A DNA stretch of 64,000 nt, taken from the NCBI GenBank assembly GCA_051985675.1, contig JBPYFJ010000088.1:1-64000 (forward strand), written 5' to 3'. Below, piece after piece: positions 1 to 8,314 of the stretch. Every line of letters starts with the position of its first letter. The first letter of the stretch is position 1. The notes below the pieces were generated by a model. That model was not told the origin of the DNA. It did not search any database and worked only from the letters and a program-made list of their open reading frames with translations. The position numbers and the translations under genes are program-made. Source of the stretch: JAFAXD01 sp051985675. GTDB taxonomy: Bacteria > Pseudomonadota > Alphaproteobacteria > Rhizobiales > Xanthobacteraceae.

Positions 1-416
1 TGGATATCGTCGGCGATGCGTTGATCCGGATTGTCGGCGGCGTCGCCGACGAGCTGCATCCGATAGTGGTTGCCGGCGTCGAGCCAGCCCGCGAGATATC
101 TGACGGTCATCCAGCGTCGCCAGCGGATCTGCAGCCACTGATTGAGGTACAGCTGATAGACGGCGAGAACGATGAAGATCGTCGCCAGCATGCAGAACCA
201 CAACAACTCGCTGACGAAGGTATCCCACTGATACTCCTGCAGGGCATTGTAGAAGCGGTTGGTCCACTGATTGAACATGACGTTGAGGGCGACGATGCCG
301 AGCTCCATGGCGATGACCGCCGCGAGCAGTGCGCGCCCCGGCCAGCGATCCTCGGAACGGAAGTACGGCAGGGCCAGCCGCCAGATCGTGACCAGGGTTG
401 CAATGAAGCGCTTCAC
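1..416 (-). CDS. SbmA/BacA-YddA type ABC transporter, N-terminal part only
   Basis: Partial gene: the first 138 codons are in the window and the rest lies beyond position 1. The product starts at a GTG (416) preceded by an AGGAGC ribosome-binding site seven bases upstream. The visible part has two hydrophobic segments (about residues 28-48 and 66-88) and the sequence FNQWTNRFYNALQEYQW. That sequence, followed by LNQWLQIRWRRWMT, is what I recall from the SbmA/BacA/YddA membrane domain, which in full-length members is fused to an ATPase. Family members move peptides, cobalamin or unknown solutes across the inner membrane. The ATPase half cannot be seen here, so a permease-only SbmA form remains possible. 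Confidence 0.75.
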   Translation of the reverse strand, partial: MKRFIATLVTIWRLALPYFRSEDRWPGRALLAAVIAMELGIVALNVMFNQWTNRFYNALQEYQWDTFVSELLWFCMLATIFIVLAVYQLYLNQWLQIRWRRWMTVRYLAGWLDAGNHYRMQLVGDAADNPDQRIADDI

Positions 417-770
417 GGGCAGGCTCCTGAGTTGAGCATTCGAGCGTCACAACGGCGTCCGGCGAGCCGGCTGCTCGCATCGCACACTTAAGGTACGGGG
501 GATAGGGGCACCAGGATCACCCGGGCAGGCTTGTCGAACGCCCCTAAGGCGTCCAAAATCGTCCCAACGCTGCCGGAATAGCGAAACCATGGCGGCGGTT
601 ATGATCACAGCGGTTCACTAGAACGCGCGTGCCAGGGGATGGACCGGGCCAGAGAGGAACAGCCTCGTTCCATCAAAACGCATAACCAGTGCTCGGGCGG
701 ATAACCTGCCCGAGACATCAATCGCGGCAAAGCGGCGAGGAACGTCGCGTGCCGTCTAGGGAGGAAGTCG
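417..770. promoter_or_regulatory. Divergent intergenic region with a 7-bp inverted repeat
   Basis: This 354-base spacer separates the leftward ABC transporter gene from the rightward TRAP operon, so it should hold promoters for both. The one clear structure is an inverted repeat at 692-714, CTCGGGC / GCCCGAG around a nine-base loop. It lies about 57 bases before the TRAP start codon. It could be an operator or a leader hairpin. I see no convincing gene and no promoter I would defend. Confidence 0.4.
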
Positions 771-1904
771 ATGTGGAATAAGATCAAGTCTGCGGTCACC
801 ACGCGCCGCAAGTTTCTCGGGAGCGCGGGCGTCGCCACTGCGGCGGTTGCTGCCCCGAGCGTCGTCAAAGCCCAGGGCGCCATCAACATGCGGTTTCAGA
901 GCACCTGGCCGTCGAAGGACATTTTCCACGAATATGCCCTCGACTACGCCAAGAAGGTCAACGACATGACCGGCGGCGACCTGAAGATCGACGTGCTGCC
1001 GGCCGGCGCCGTGGTGCCGGCCTTCGGGTTGCTCGACGCCGTGTCGAAAGGCACGCTCGACGGCGGCCACGGCGTCCTCGTCTATCACTACGGCAAGCAG
1101 ACCGCGCTAGCGCTCTGGGGATCCGGTCCCGGTTACGCGATGGACGCCAACATGCTGCTAGCTTGGCACAAGTACGGCGGCGGCAAGGAATTGCTGGCCA
1201 AGCTTTATTCGTCGATCGGCGCCAACGTCGTGTCGTTTCCGTATGCGCCGCTCTATACCCAGCCGCTTGGCTGGTTCAAGAAACCGGTTACGAGTGCGGA
1301 CGATTTCAAGGGCATGAAATACCGCACCGTCGGCATCTCGATCGATCTGTTCACGGCGATGGGCGCGGCGGTGAATGCTTTGCCGGGCGGAGAAATCGTG
1401 TCGGCAATGGATCGCGGGCTGCTCGACGCCGCCGAGTTCAACAACGCGACCTCCGATCGCGTACTTGGTTTCGCCGACGTATCCAAGGTGTGCATGCTGC
1501 AGAGCTATCATCAGAATGCCGAGCAGCTCGAAATCACGTTTAACAAGACGAAGTACGACGCACTGCCCGACAAGTTCAAGGCGATAATCGCCAACGCGGT
1601 CGAGGCAGCCTCCCAGGACATGCAGTGGAAGGCGATCGACCGCAATTCGCAGGACTACATCGAGCTCCAGAGCAAGGATAAGGTCAAGTTCTACAAGACG
1701 CCCGACTCCATCCTCGCCAAGCAGCTCGATCTCTACGATCAGATCGTGAAGAAGTACGCGGCGGTCAATCCGCTCTTCAAGGAAATCGTCGAATCGCAAC
1801 TTGCGTTCGCCAAGCGGGCAACGCAGTGGGAGCAGGACTACGTCGTAAGCCGAAAAATGGCGTTTGATCATTACTGGGGGCCGAACGCCAAAAAGCCGAT
1901 TTGA
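771..1904 (+). CDS. TRAP transporter substrate-binding protein (DctP family)
   Basis: A 377-residue periplasmic solute receptor for a tripartite ATP-independent transporter. The start has a strong AGGGAGGAAG site. The N-terminus is a Tat signal (TRRKFLGSAG, then an Ala-rich core ending near residue 35 at VKAQ). The mature part has the DctP layout, including the central LPGGEIVSAMDRGLLDAAEF stretch that lines the ligand cleft. It precedes genes for both membrane subunits, which supports the call. The length and the LPGGEIVSAMDRG region resemble the branch that binds alpha-keto or other organic acids, but the ligand cannot be read from the sequence. A terminator-like hairpin follows the gene, so the receptor is probably made in excess over the permease. 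Confidence 0.9.
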   Translation: MWNKIKSAVTTRRKFLGSAGVATAAVAAPSVVKAQGAINMRFQSTWPSKDIFHEYALDYAKKVNDMTGGDLKIDVLPAGAVVPAFGLLDAVSKGTLDGGHGVLVYHYGKQTALALWGSGPGYAMDANMLLAWHKYGGGKELLAKLYSSIGANVVSFPYAPLYTQPLGWFKKPVTSADDFKGMKYRTVGISIDLFTAMGAAVNALPGGEIVSAMDRGLLDAAEFNNATSDRVLGFADVSKVCMLQSYHQNAEQLEITFNKTKYDALPDKFKAIIANAVEAASQDMQWKAIDRNSQDYIELQSKDKVKFYKTPDSILAKQLDLYDQIVKKYAAVNPLFKEIVESQLAFAKRATQWEQDYVVSRKMAFDHYWGPNAKKPI

Positions 1905-1922
1905 CGTCGTTACAACTGACGC

Positions 1923-1953
1923 AGCACCATTCGGGGAACCGGATGGTGCTTTT
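1923..1953 (+). terminator. Intrinsic terminator / attenuator inside the TRAP operon
   Basis: A 12-bp stem (1923-1934 with 1939-1950, one G-T pair) closes a GGAA loop and runs into T residues (1950-1953). It lies 19 bases after the binding-protein stop codon and 35 bases before the next gene. In this position it would end most transcripts or protect the receptor mRNA, giving high receptor and low permease levels. Confidence 0.8.
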
Positions 1954-1987
1954 CTGTTCGCAATATCACACTGGGCAGCACTGACCG

Positions 1988-2656
1988 ATGAACGCACAGC
2001 GGTTCTTGTTCGCGATCGACGCGATCAGCACCTGGGTAGGTAAAGCCGTTGCTTGGTTGATCGTTGCGCTGATGGCGGTCGTCTGCGTCGAGGTGTTCAA
2101 GCGCTACATCATGAACGCGCCAACGGCGTGGATCTTCGATCTCGATAACATGCTGTACGGGACGCTGTTCATGCTGTGCGGCGCCTACACGCTGGCGCAA
2201 AACGCGCACGTGCGCGGCGATTTTCTGTACAGCTCGATGCAGCCGCGCCTGCAGGCCGGGCTCGATCTGGCGCTCTATATCGTATTCTTCTTCCCCGGGA
2301 TCGCGGCGCTGATCTACGCGGGCTACGACTACGCCGCCGATTCCTGGCGGATCGCCGAGCATTCCAACGTCACCGCCGACGGGCCGCCAGTCTACCATTT
2401 CAAGTCGGTGATCCCTATCGCCGGCGCGCTGGTGATGCTGCAGGGCATCGCCGAGATCGTGCGCTGTGTAATGTGTCTGCGCACCGGCGAGTGGCCTGCA
2501 CGGCTGCACGACGTCGCCGAGATCGACGTCGTCGAGGAACAATTGGCGCACAGCGAATATGTCGACGAGGAGTCGCGCAAGATCGCGATCGAACGCGCCC
2601 ACGACATCGACGAGACCGCGCGCCAGCGCGGCATGGGCGGAGAGCTCAACACATGA
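1988..2656 (+). CDS. TRAP transporter small permease (DctQ family)
   Basis: A 222-residue inner-membrane protein with four predicted membrane segments (about residues 18-38, 55-75, 95-118 and 137-158). The hallmark region between the second and third segments, LFMLCGAYTLAQNAHVRGD, fits the DctQ pattern. It pairs with the large subunit encoded directly downstream. The C-terminal 60 residues are a charged, acidic and probably helical tail, longer than in a minimal DctQ. Its stop codon overlaps the next start (ATGA), which implies translational coupling. Confidence 0.88.
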   Translation: MNAQRFLFAIDAISTWVGKAVAWLIVALMAVVCVEVFKRYIMNAPTAWIFDLDNMLYGTLFMLCGAYTLAQNAHVRGDFLYSSMQPRLQAGLDLALYIVFFFPGIAALIYAGYDYAADSWRIAEHSNVTADGPPVYHFKSVIPIAGALVMLQGIAEIVRCVMCLRTGEWPARLHDVAEIDVVEEQLAHSEYVDEESRKIAIERAHDIDETARQRGMGGELNT

Positions 2657-4407
2657 GCGATCCCGCCCTCGGGCTTTTGATGCTGGCCCTCATCGTGGTC
2701 GTGATCATGATGGGGTTCGCGACCGCGTTCACGCTGATGGGGCTCGGCATCTTCTTCGGCTTCATCGCTTTCTACAATCCGACGGAAGCCTGGTGGCACA
2801 ACCGGGTGTTCGACCTAATGGTCGAGCGCACCTACGGCGCCATGACCAACGACGTGCTGATCTCCATCCCGCTGTTCGTGCTCATGGGTTACGTCATGGA
2901 ACGCGGCGCGCTGGTCGACAAGATGTTCTATTCGATCCAGCTCGCGTTCCGGCGCGTGCCGGCATCGCTCGCCGTGGCGACGCTGATCGTGTGCACGTTC
3001 TGGGGCATCGCCAGCGGCCTTGTCGGCGCGGTCGTCGTGCTGATGGGCGTCATCGCGTTCAACCCGATGCTGCGCGCGGGGTACGACGTCAAGCTCGCGT
3101 CCGGTGTGATTACCGCCGGCGGCACGCTCGGGATTCTGATTCCACCATCGGTTATGATCATTGTGTACGCGGCCGTCGCCGGGCAATCGGTCGTCAAGCT
3201 CTACGCGGCCGCGATGTTCCCCGGCTTCTTCCTGTCGTTCCTTTATCTCGTCTACATTGTCGGCTGGGCGGTGATTAACCCGAAGATCGCCCCGAAGCTG
3301 CCGGACGAACAGACGCGCGTGCCGGTGCCGGCGTGGGTGCCGAAGTTCCAGCACGCCTACGGCGGCAACATGCTGCTCGCGCTCGGCCAGGCGCTGCTAT
3401 CGCCCTCACGCGCCGGCAAGATCGAGATCGATGGCCGCCCGATCAACTACTGGACGCTGGTCAAGAACTTTGCGCTGGCGCTGGTGCCGTTTCTGCTGAT
3501 CGCGCTCACTCTGTGGGGCATCTGGTGGTACGTCGTGATCCACCAGCAGGCCGTCGCCGAGGCTGCCGCGGTGCCTGCCGTGCAGCAGCTCGGCAGCCCC
3601 GACCTCTCCGCCAAAGGACCGGCGACGCCGGCCGAGCTTGGGCCGGGCACGGAGTTCTATTTGTGGTTCTGGTTGTGCGCGGCTGCGGGGGCAGCGGTGC
3701 TTGTGCGCTACTACTCGCGGATGGACGGTTCGCGCTTCGAGGTTCTGAAGCTGTTGACCTCGTCGGTGATGCCCCTCGGCATTCTCACCGTGATCGTGCT
3801 GGCGGTGATCTTGTTCGGCATCACGACCGCGACCGAATCCGCCGCCGTTGGCGCAGCCGGCGCATTTGTGCTGGCGTTTCAGGCCCGCACGCTCGATTGG
3901 AAGCGCACCAAGGAGGCGGTCTTTCTGACCGCCAAGACGACCGCCATGGTGTGCTGGTTGTTCGTCGGATCGGCGTTGTTCTCTGCCGTGTTTGCGATCC
4001 TGGGGGGTCAGGCGCTGCTCGAGAAATGGGTGCTGTCGCTCGACATGTCGCCCGTGCAGTTCATGATCCTGTCGCAAGCCATCATCTTTCTGCTGGGTTG
4101 GCCGCTTGAGTGGACCGAGATCATCATCATTTTCGTGCCGATCTTCCTGCCGCTGCTCAAGCACTTCAATATCGACCCGGTGCTGTGGGGAACACTGGTG
4201 TTCGTGAACCTGCAGGCGGCATTTCTGTCGCCGCCGGTCGCAATGTCGGCGTTCTATCTCAAAGGCGTTTCGCCGTCGCACGTCACCCTCAACCAGATTT
4301 TCGCCGGCATGATGCCGTACATGCTGGTGGTGATCCTGTGCATGGTGATCATGTATCTGTGGCCGGGGATGACGCTTTGGCTGCCCGGCTATCTCTATGG
4401 CGGGTAG
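2653..4407 (+). CDS. TRAP transporter large permease (DctM family) with a central insertion
   Basis: The main transport subunit of the TRAP system, 584 residues, an ion-coupled importer in the inner membrane. The start overlaps the small-subunit stop by four bases. The N-terminal half has DctM features (FVLMGYVMERG, then GGTLGILIPPSVMIIVYA). The C-terminal half has FGITTATESAAVGAAGA and FVNLQAAFLSPPVAMSAFYL. About 160 residues (roughly 225-385) between the halves are extra compared with a usual 425-residue DctM. They contain two more hydrophobic segments and an Ala/Pro-rich loop. The ligand is unknown. A palindrome just after the stop may end the transcript. Confidence 0.88.
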   Translation: MSDPALGLLMLALIVVVIMMGFATAFTLMGLGIFFGFIAFYNPTEAWWHNRVFDLMVERTYGAMTNDVLISIPLFVLMGYVMERGALVDKMFYSIQLAFRRVPASLAVATLIVCTFWGIASGLVGAVVVLMGVIAFNPMLRAGYDVKLASGVITAGGTLGILIPPSVMIIVYAAVAGQSVVKLYAAAMFPGFFLSFLYLVYIVGWAVINPKIAPKLPDEQTRVPVPAWVPKFQHAYGGNMLLALGQALLSPSRAGKIEIDGRPINYWTLVKNFALALVPFLLIALTLWGIWWYVVIHQQAVAEAAAVPAVQQLGSPDLSAKGPATPAELGPGTEFYLWFWLCAAAGAAVLVRYYSRMDGSRFEVLKLLTSSVMPLGILTVIVLAVILFGITTATESAAVGAAGAFVLAFQARTLDWKRTKEAVFLTAKTTAMVCWLFVGSALFSAVFAILGGQALLEKWVLSLDMSPVQFMILSQAIIFLLGWPLEWTEIIIIFVPIFLPLLKHFNIDPVLWGTLVFVNLQAAFLSPPVAMSAFYLKGVSPSHVTLNQIFAGMMPYMLVVILCMVIMYLWPGMTLWLPGYLYGG

Positions 4408-4410
4408 AGC

Positions 4411-4446
4411 TGATCCCGAAAAGTGGATACCGGTTTTCGGAAAAGA
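4411..4446. repeat. Dispersed palindrome (CCGAAAA / TTTTCGG)
   Basis: CCGAAAA (4416-4422) and TTTTCGG (4434-4440) form a seven-bp stem, flanked by TGATC and GATCA to make a longer imperfect palindrome. Its sequence matches a short intergenic repeat I recall as common in rhizobial genomes. It sits between the convergent TRAP and hydrolase genes and may serve as a terminator for both. Confidence 0.6.
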
Positions 4447-4465
4447 TCATGCTCCAACATAAGGT

Positions 4466-5341
4466 TCACGCCGGCTGCGGCGTGCCGAGCTCCCGTTTGA
4501 AGAACCCGATCGTGCGGCCCCAGGCGAGGTCGGCGGCCGCCTTGTTGTAGCGTGCCGCCCCCGTGTCGTTGTTGAACGCGTGCTGGGCGCCTTCGTAGAT
4601 GTAGATCGTGTAGCGCTTGCCATTGGCCTTGAGCGCTGCTTCATAGGCCGGGATACCGGCGTCGATGCGCTCGTCGTTTCCGGCGTAGTGCAACAGCAAC
4701 GCGGCCTGGATCGCCGGCACCTGATCTGCGCGCACCTGCTGGCCGTAATAGGCCACACCCGCCTTCAGTGTCGGGCTGACCACGGCGATGCGGTTGACCA
4801 TTCCGCCTCCCCAGCAGAAGCCAACGGCCCCGACGTTACCGTTCGACTCGGGGTGCTTCTGGAGAAACGGCACCGCGGCCGCGATGCGTGGCGCCGCTTC
4901 GTCGGGTTTGATCAACTCGGCAAAGCGATCACGGGCTTGATCTTCGTCGGCCGGGGTGCCGCCGTACGGCGACAGCACATCGACGGCGAGCACCAGAAAG
5001 CCTTCCACCGCCAGCCGGCGGGCCACGTCCTTGATATGCGGGGTAAGGCCCCGGTTTTCATGAATGACGGCGATCGCGGGCCGCTTTGTCTTATCCCTGC
5101 CGCGCGCGAGATAGCCGCTCATTTTGATCCCGGCGGCGTCGTAGTCGACGGTGTCGGTCGCCAGCCGAGCATCGTCGGGCGCGACGATCGCGGCTTTGGC
5201 GTGGTCGCTCTGCAACAACGGCAACAGAGCGGCGGCCGCGGCTGCCGACCCGGTGAGATCGGCCAGCCGGTCGAGAAACTCACGCCGGCTGATGCCGCCG
5301 TGGGTGAACCGATCGTAGAGATTGATGACGCGCTGATCCAT
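4466..5341 (-). CDS. Dienelactone hydrolase family protein, Tat-like N-terminus
   Basis: A 291-residue alpha/beta hydrolase. The expected catalytic residues are visible: nucleophile Cys176 in GFCWGGG, Asp223 in AGNDERID, His254 in GAQHAF, and Glu96 in IHENRG, the residue that primes the thiol in the family. These enzymes open lactone or ester rings such as dienelactone. Residues 18-45 (SRREFLDRLADLTG plus an Ala/Leu stretch) look like a Tat signal, although Glu follows the Arg pair. The ATG at 5341 with an upstream AGGGG was preferred over an upstream in-frame start because the family N-terminus begins there. The natural substrate is unknown. Confidence 0.85.
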   Translation of the reverse strand: MDQRVINLYDRFTHGGISRREFLDRLADLTGSAAAAAALLPLLQSDHAKAAIVAPDDARLATDTVDYDAAGIKMSGYLARGRDKTKRPAIAVIHENRGLTPHIKDVARRLAVEGFLVLAVDVLSPYGGTPADEDQARDRFAELIKPDEAAPRIAAAVPFLQKHPESNGNVGAVGFCWGGGMVNRIAVVSPTLKAGVAYYGQQVRADQVPAIQAALLLHYAGNDERIDAGIPAYEAALKANGKRYTIYIYEGAQHAFNNDTGAARYNKAAADLAWGRTIGFFKRELGTPQPA

Positions 5342-5528
5342 GTGGCGACCCCTGCCTTGAAGAGACGCGCCACCATAAGCCCGGCGCTGCGACTTTGCAG
5401 CTACATGCACGCAATTGTGAGTGGGCGAGGGCGGCGCCAAAGGACCGGAAGCGCGACCGCCGCGATGACGCTTGCGCGGCGGGAATTATGCTGGCATTCG
5501 AGAGCGGCATATCGTCGAGGATCTTCCA

Positions 5529-5936
5529 ATGCTCAAAAACCGAGTCGGCCGCGCGCTTGCGCTCGGCGCCCTGCTCAGCGCTGTGTGGGTGAGCCGGCCG
5601 TCGGCGAACGAAGAGTTTCCATTCGGCCGCGAACTACTGCTCGATACCCGGCCGATGAAGGGTTCGAAGCGCATCCCCGGTATCGAAATCGACCATGACG
5701 GCATGGCCGCGATCGACCTGTGGTGCAACACCATGCAAGGCCGCGCTGTTGTCAGCGCTGATGCCATCACCATCTCGACCGGCGAGAAGACCGATCGGCC
5801 TTGCGCGGCGGAGCGGGTACAGGCGGACGATGATCTGGCCGCGGCGCTGATTCAGGTGACGCACTGGCGCTGGGAGGGAGACAGCCTGGTCATGAATGGT
5901 CCGAAGGAGCTGCGGTTTCGGCTGCACACGAACTAA
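5529..5936 (+). CDS. META-domain (HslJ-like) exported protein
   Basis: A 135-residue protein with a Sec signal (hydrophobic residues 9-22, cleavage likely after SRPSA). The rest matches the META fold found in HslJ: a repeated strand pattern with IDLWCNTMQGRAVV and a C-terminal LVMNGPKELRFRLH strand. Two cysteines (in LWCN and DRPCAAE) could form a disulfide. META proteins are linked to stress or antibiotic tolerance, but the function here is not established. The start is set by a GAGG eight bases upstream. It reads away from the hydrolase, with a 187-base shared promoter region. Confidence 0.65.
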   Translation: MLKNRVGRALALGALLSAVWVSRPSANEEFPFGRELLLDTRPMKGSKRIPGIEIDHDGMAAIDLWCNTMQGRAVVSADAITISTGEKTDRPCAAERVQADDDLAAALIQVTHWRWEGDSLVMNGPKELRFRLHTN

Positions 5937-5968
5937 AGCCGACCAATTGGATCGGAGCGGAGGCGAGA

Positions 5969-6397
5969 ATGCATAAGCAAGTGATCAAAGCCGATGTTCC
6001 GGAAACGGCCGGGCCGTTCAACCTGTGCGTCCGCCACGGCAACATGATCTACATTTCCGGGCTACCACCGTTCGACGCGGAATACGCCGCCAAACTGCGT
6101 GCGGCGCGTGCGGCCGGGCAACCGATTCCGCCGTTCCCGGACGTGCCGTTCGAACGGCAGGTGCGCATCGTCATGGATCACATGAAGAAGTTGGTCGAGG
6201 CCGCCGGCTCCAACATGGACTGCCTGCTCAAGGTCATTGTGTGGTTGAAGGACCAGCGCCAGCAGGAAGAGTTCGACCGAATCTACCGCAGCTATTTTTC
6301 CAGCCAGGACGCATTGCCGGCGCGCACCCGCATGCAGGCCGGGCGGACGCCGATGGATTGCGGCCTCGAGGTCGAGGCGATCGGCTACGTGCCGTAA
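5969..6397 (+). CDS. RidA family protein
   Basis: A 142-residue member of the RidA/YjgF/UK114 family, trimeric enzymes that hydrolyse reactive enamine/imine intermediates. The conserved PAR start of the active-site strand is present (ALPARTRMQAGRTP) and the C-terminal EVEAIGYVP matches the family end. An insertion around residues 40-60 (AAKLRAARAAGQPIPPFPDV) distinguishes it from the canonical short RidA, so its substrate may differ. The GGAGCGGAGGCGAG upstream gives a good ribosome-binding site. It lies 32 bases after the META gene and could be co-transcribed with it. Confidence 0.85.
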   Translation: MHKQVIKADVPETAGPFNLCVRHGNMIYISGLPPFDAEYAAKLRAARAAGQPIPPFPDVPFERQVRIVMDHMKKLVEAAGSNMDCLLKVIVWLKDQRQQEEFDRIYRSYFSSQDALPARTRMQAGRTPMDCGLEVEAIGYVP

Positions 6398-6414
6398 TCG
6401 GGAATCAAGAAACG

Positions 6415-6451
6415 GGCGTCAGGTGTCGGGAATTGGCTGTTTCCTGACGCC
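6415..6451. terminator. Inverted repeat after the RidA gene
   Basis: GGCGTCAGG (6415-6423) and CCTGACGCC (6443-6451) form a nine-bp stem with a 19-base loop. GGAATT and AATTCC nearby make a second, offset pairing. There is no T-run, so it may be a Rho-linked terminator or mRNA stabiliser rather than a classical intrinsic terminator. Confidence 0.45.
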
Positions 6452-6475
6452 TAATTCCTGTTATCTGGTCTTGCT

Positions 6476-8314
6476 ATGCTTACGCGGCGCGACTTCCTCG
6501 ACGGTGTTGCCCTCGCCATTGCGTCCGGCTTGACGCCGGCGGCGCAGATTTTCGCACAGCCCACCCGCTATCCGCCGTCCCTGACCGGGCTGCGCGGTGA
6601 TCATCCGGGTTCGTTTGAAACCGCGCACGCCTTCGCGCGCGAGGGCGCAGCCTTTCCGGTTGACAATCTGGCGGCGGACGAGAGCTACGATCTGGTCATT
6701 GTCGGCGGCGGCATCAGCGGTCTAGCCGCGGCGTGGTTCTACCGAAGTGCGGTCGGCCCACAGGCCCGTATTCTGATCCTCGACAATCATGACGATTTCG
6801 GCGGCCACGCCAAGCGCAACGAGTTCACGATCGGCGGCCGCCGGATTATTGGCTACGGCGGCAGTGAGTCGATGCAGTCGCCGAAGACTTTGTACAGCCC
6901 GGTGGCGAAGGACCTCATACGCGCACTCGGCGTCGACCTTGCGCGCTTTGAGACCGCGTTCGATCGCAACCTTTACGGATCGCTCGGTCTCGCGCGCGGC
7001 CTATTTTTTGCGCGCGAAGCATTCGGCCGCGACGCACTCGTCGTTGGCGATGCCACGGGGTTCGGCGGGGTTCCTGCAAAACGCGCGAACGTAAAACCGA
7101 TCAGTGAATTGATCGCCCAATACCCGGTCTCCGAAACGAGCCGTACCCAGCTCGTAGCGCTATATGACGACAAGCGCGATCCGCTGCCCGATCGAAGCAT
7201 CGAGGAGAAGCAGCAGATTCTCAAATCGACAAGCTATCGCGACTATCTGATCAAGATTTGCGGCCTGAGCGACGAAGCCGCCAACTGCTTTCAAGGGCGC
7301 ACCCTGGGGTTCTTCGGCGTTGGCAGCGACGCGGTGGCGGCGGCTGACGTGCGCGACTTCGGCTATCCGGGTTTTGGGGGCCTGGGCTTACCGGACGATC
7401 GCAATCCGGCTTGGGATGAGCCCTACATCTATCACTTCCCCGATGGCAATGCGGCCCTCGCCCGCCTTCTCGTGCGTGCGCTTGTTCCCGGAGCCGCCCC
7501 CGGCGACACGATGGAAGACATCGTCGAGGCGCCAGTCGACTACGGCCGCCTCGATGGGGAAGGGAACGTCCGCATACGGCTCGAGGCAACTTGCGTCAGC
7601 GTGCGCGAGATGCCTGATCGGGTGCTGATCGGCTATATACGCGACGGGCGTGTGCGCAAGGTCGCGGCGCGGCAGACGGTGCTGGCGTGCTTCCACGCCA
7701 TGATCCCCTACCTGATGCCGCAATTGCCGGCCGCGCAACGCGTGGCCTTGGCTCGTAACGTGCGCACGCCGCTCGTCTACACCAATGTGCTGGTACGTGA
7801 CTGGCGTCCGTGGGTTGCGCTCGGGGTGCACGCGATTTCGGCGCCGATGTCGTTTCACTGCAACGCCAAACTCGACTTTCCGGTGTCGCTTGGCGGTTAT
7901 CGCTGCGCCAGCGATCCAACCCAGGCGATCTGCCTGCACCTCGTGCACGTGCCTTGCGCGCCCAACCAGGGCCTCGACGCGCGCGAGCAGTTCCGCATCG
8001 GCCGCCAAAGCCTGCTGTCAATGACGTTCGCCGACTTCGAGGATCGCATTCGCGATGACCTCGACCGGATGCTCGGCCCTGGCGGATTTGCGAGCGATCG
8101 CGACATTGCAGCCATTACTGTCAATCGCTGGGCGCACGGCTACGCCTACACGGCAAGCTCGCTGTTCGACGGCGATGACTGGCGGGACACCATGCGGCTT
8201 GCGCGCCGGAATACCGCGCGGGTCGCGATTGCCAATTCGGATGCCGGCTGGGACGCCTACGCGCACGTCGCGATCGATCAGGCCGACCGTGCCGTGCGCG
8301 AATTACTGCAATAG
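6476..8314 (+). CDS. Tat-exported FAD-dependent oxidoreductase (spermidine dehydrogenase SpdH-like)
   Basis: A 612-residue flavoprotein. It starts with a Tat signal (LTRRDFLDGVALAIASG), so it is folded with FAD before export. The dinucleotide-binding motif is VIVGGGISGLAAA (residues 74-86), followed by the acidic end of the second strand (LILDNHDDFGGHAKRN). The overall layout, with a Tat leader and a large amine-oxidase-like C-terminal part, resembles SpdH-type spermidine dehydrogenases, but I cannot confirm the substrate. The last 37 bases overlap the end of the convergent permease gene. No heme motif or quinone partner is adjacent. Confidence 0.75.
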   Translation: MLTRRDFLDGVALAIASGLTPAAQIFAQPTRYPPSLTGLRGDHPGSFETAHAFAREGAAFPVDNLAADESYDLVIVGGGISGLAAAWFYRSAVGPQARILILDNHDDFGGHAKRNEFTIGGRRIIGYGGSESMQSPKTLYSPVAKDLIRALGVDLARFETAFDRNLYGSLGLARGLFFAREAFGRDALVVGDATGFGGVPAKRANVKPISELIAQYPVSETSRTQLVALYDDKRDPLPDRSIEEKQQILKSTSYRDYLIKICGLSDEAANCFQGRTLGFFGVGSDAVAAADVRDFGYPGFGGLGLPDDRNPAWDEPYIYHFPDGNAALARLLVRALVPGAAPGDTMEDIVEAPVDYGRLDGEGNVRIRLEATCVSVREMPDRVLIGYIRDGRVRKVAARQTVLACFHAMIPYLMPQLPAAQRVALARNVRTPLVYTNVLVRDWRPWVALGVHAISAPMSFHCNAKLDFPVSLGGYRCASDPTQAICLHLVHVPCAPNQGLDAREQFRIGRQSLLSMTFADFEDRIRDDLDRMLGPGGFASDRDIAAITVNRWAHGYAYTASSLFDGDDWRDTMRLARRNTARVAIANSDAGWDAYAHVAIDQADRAVRELLQ

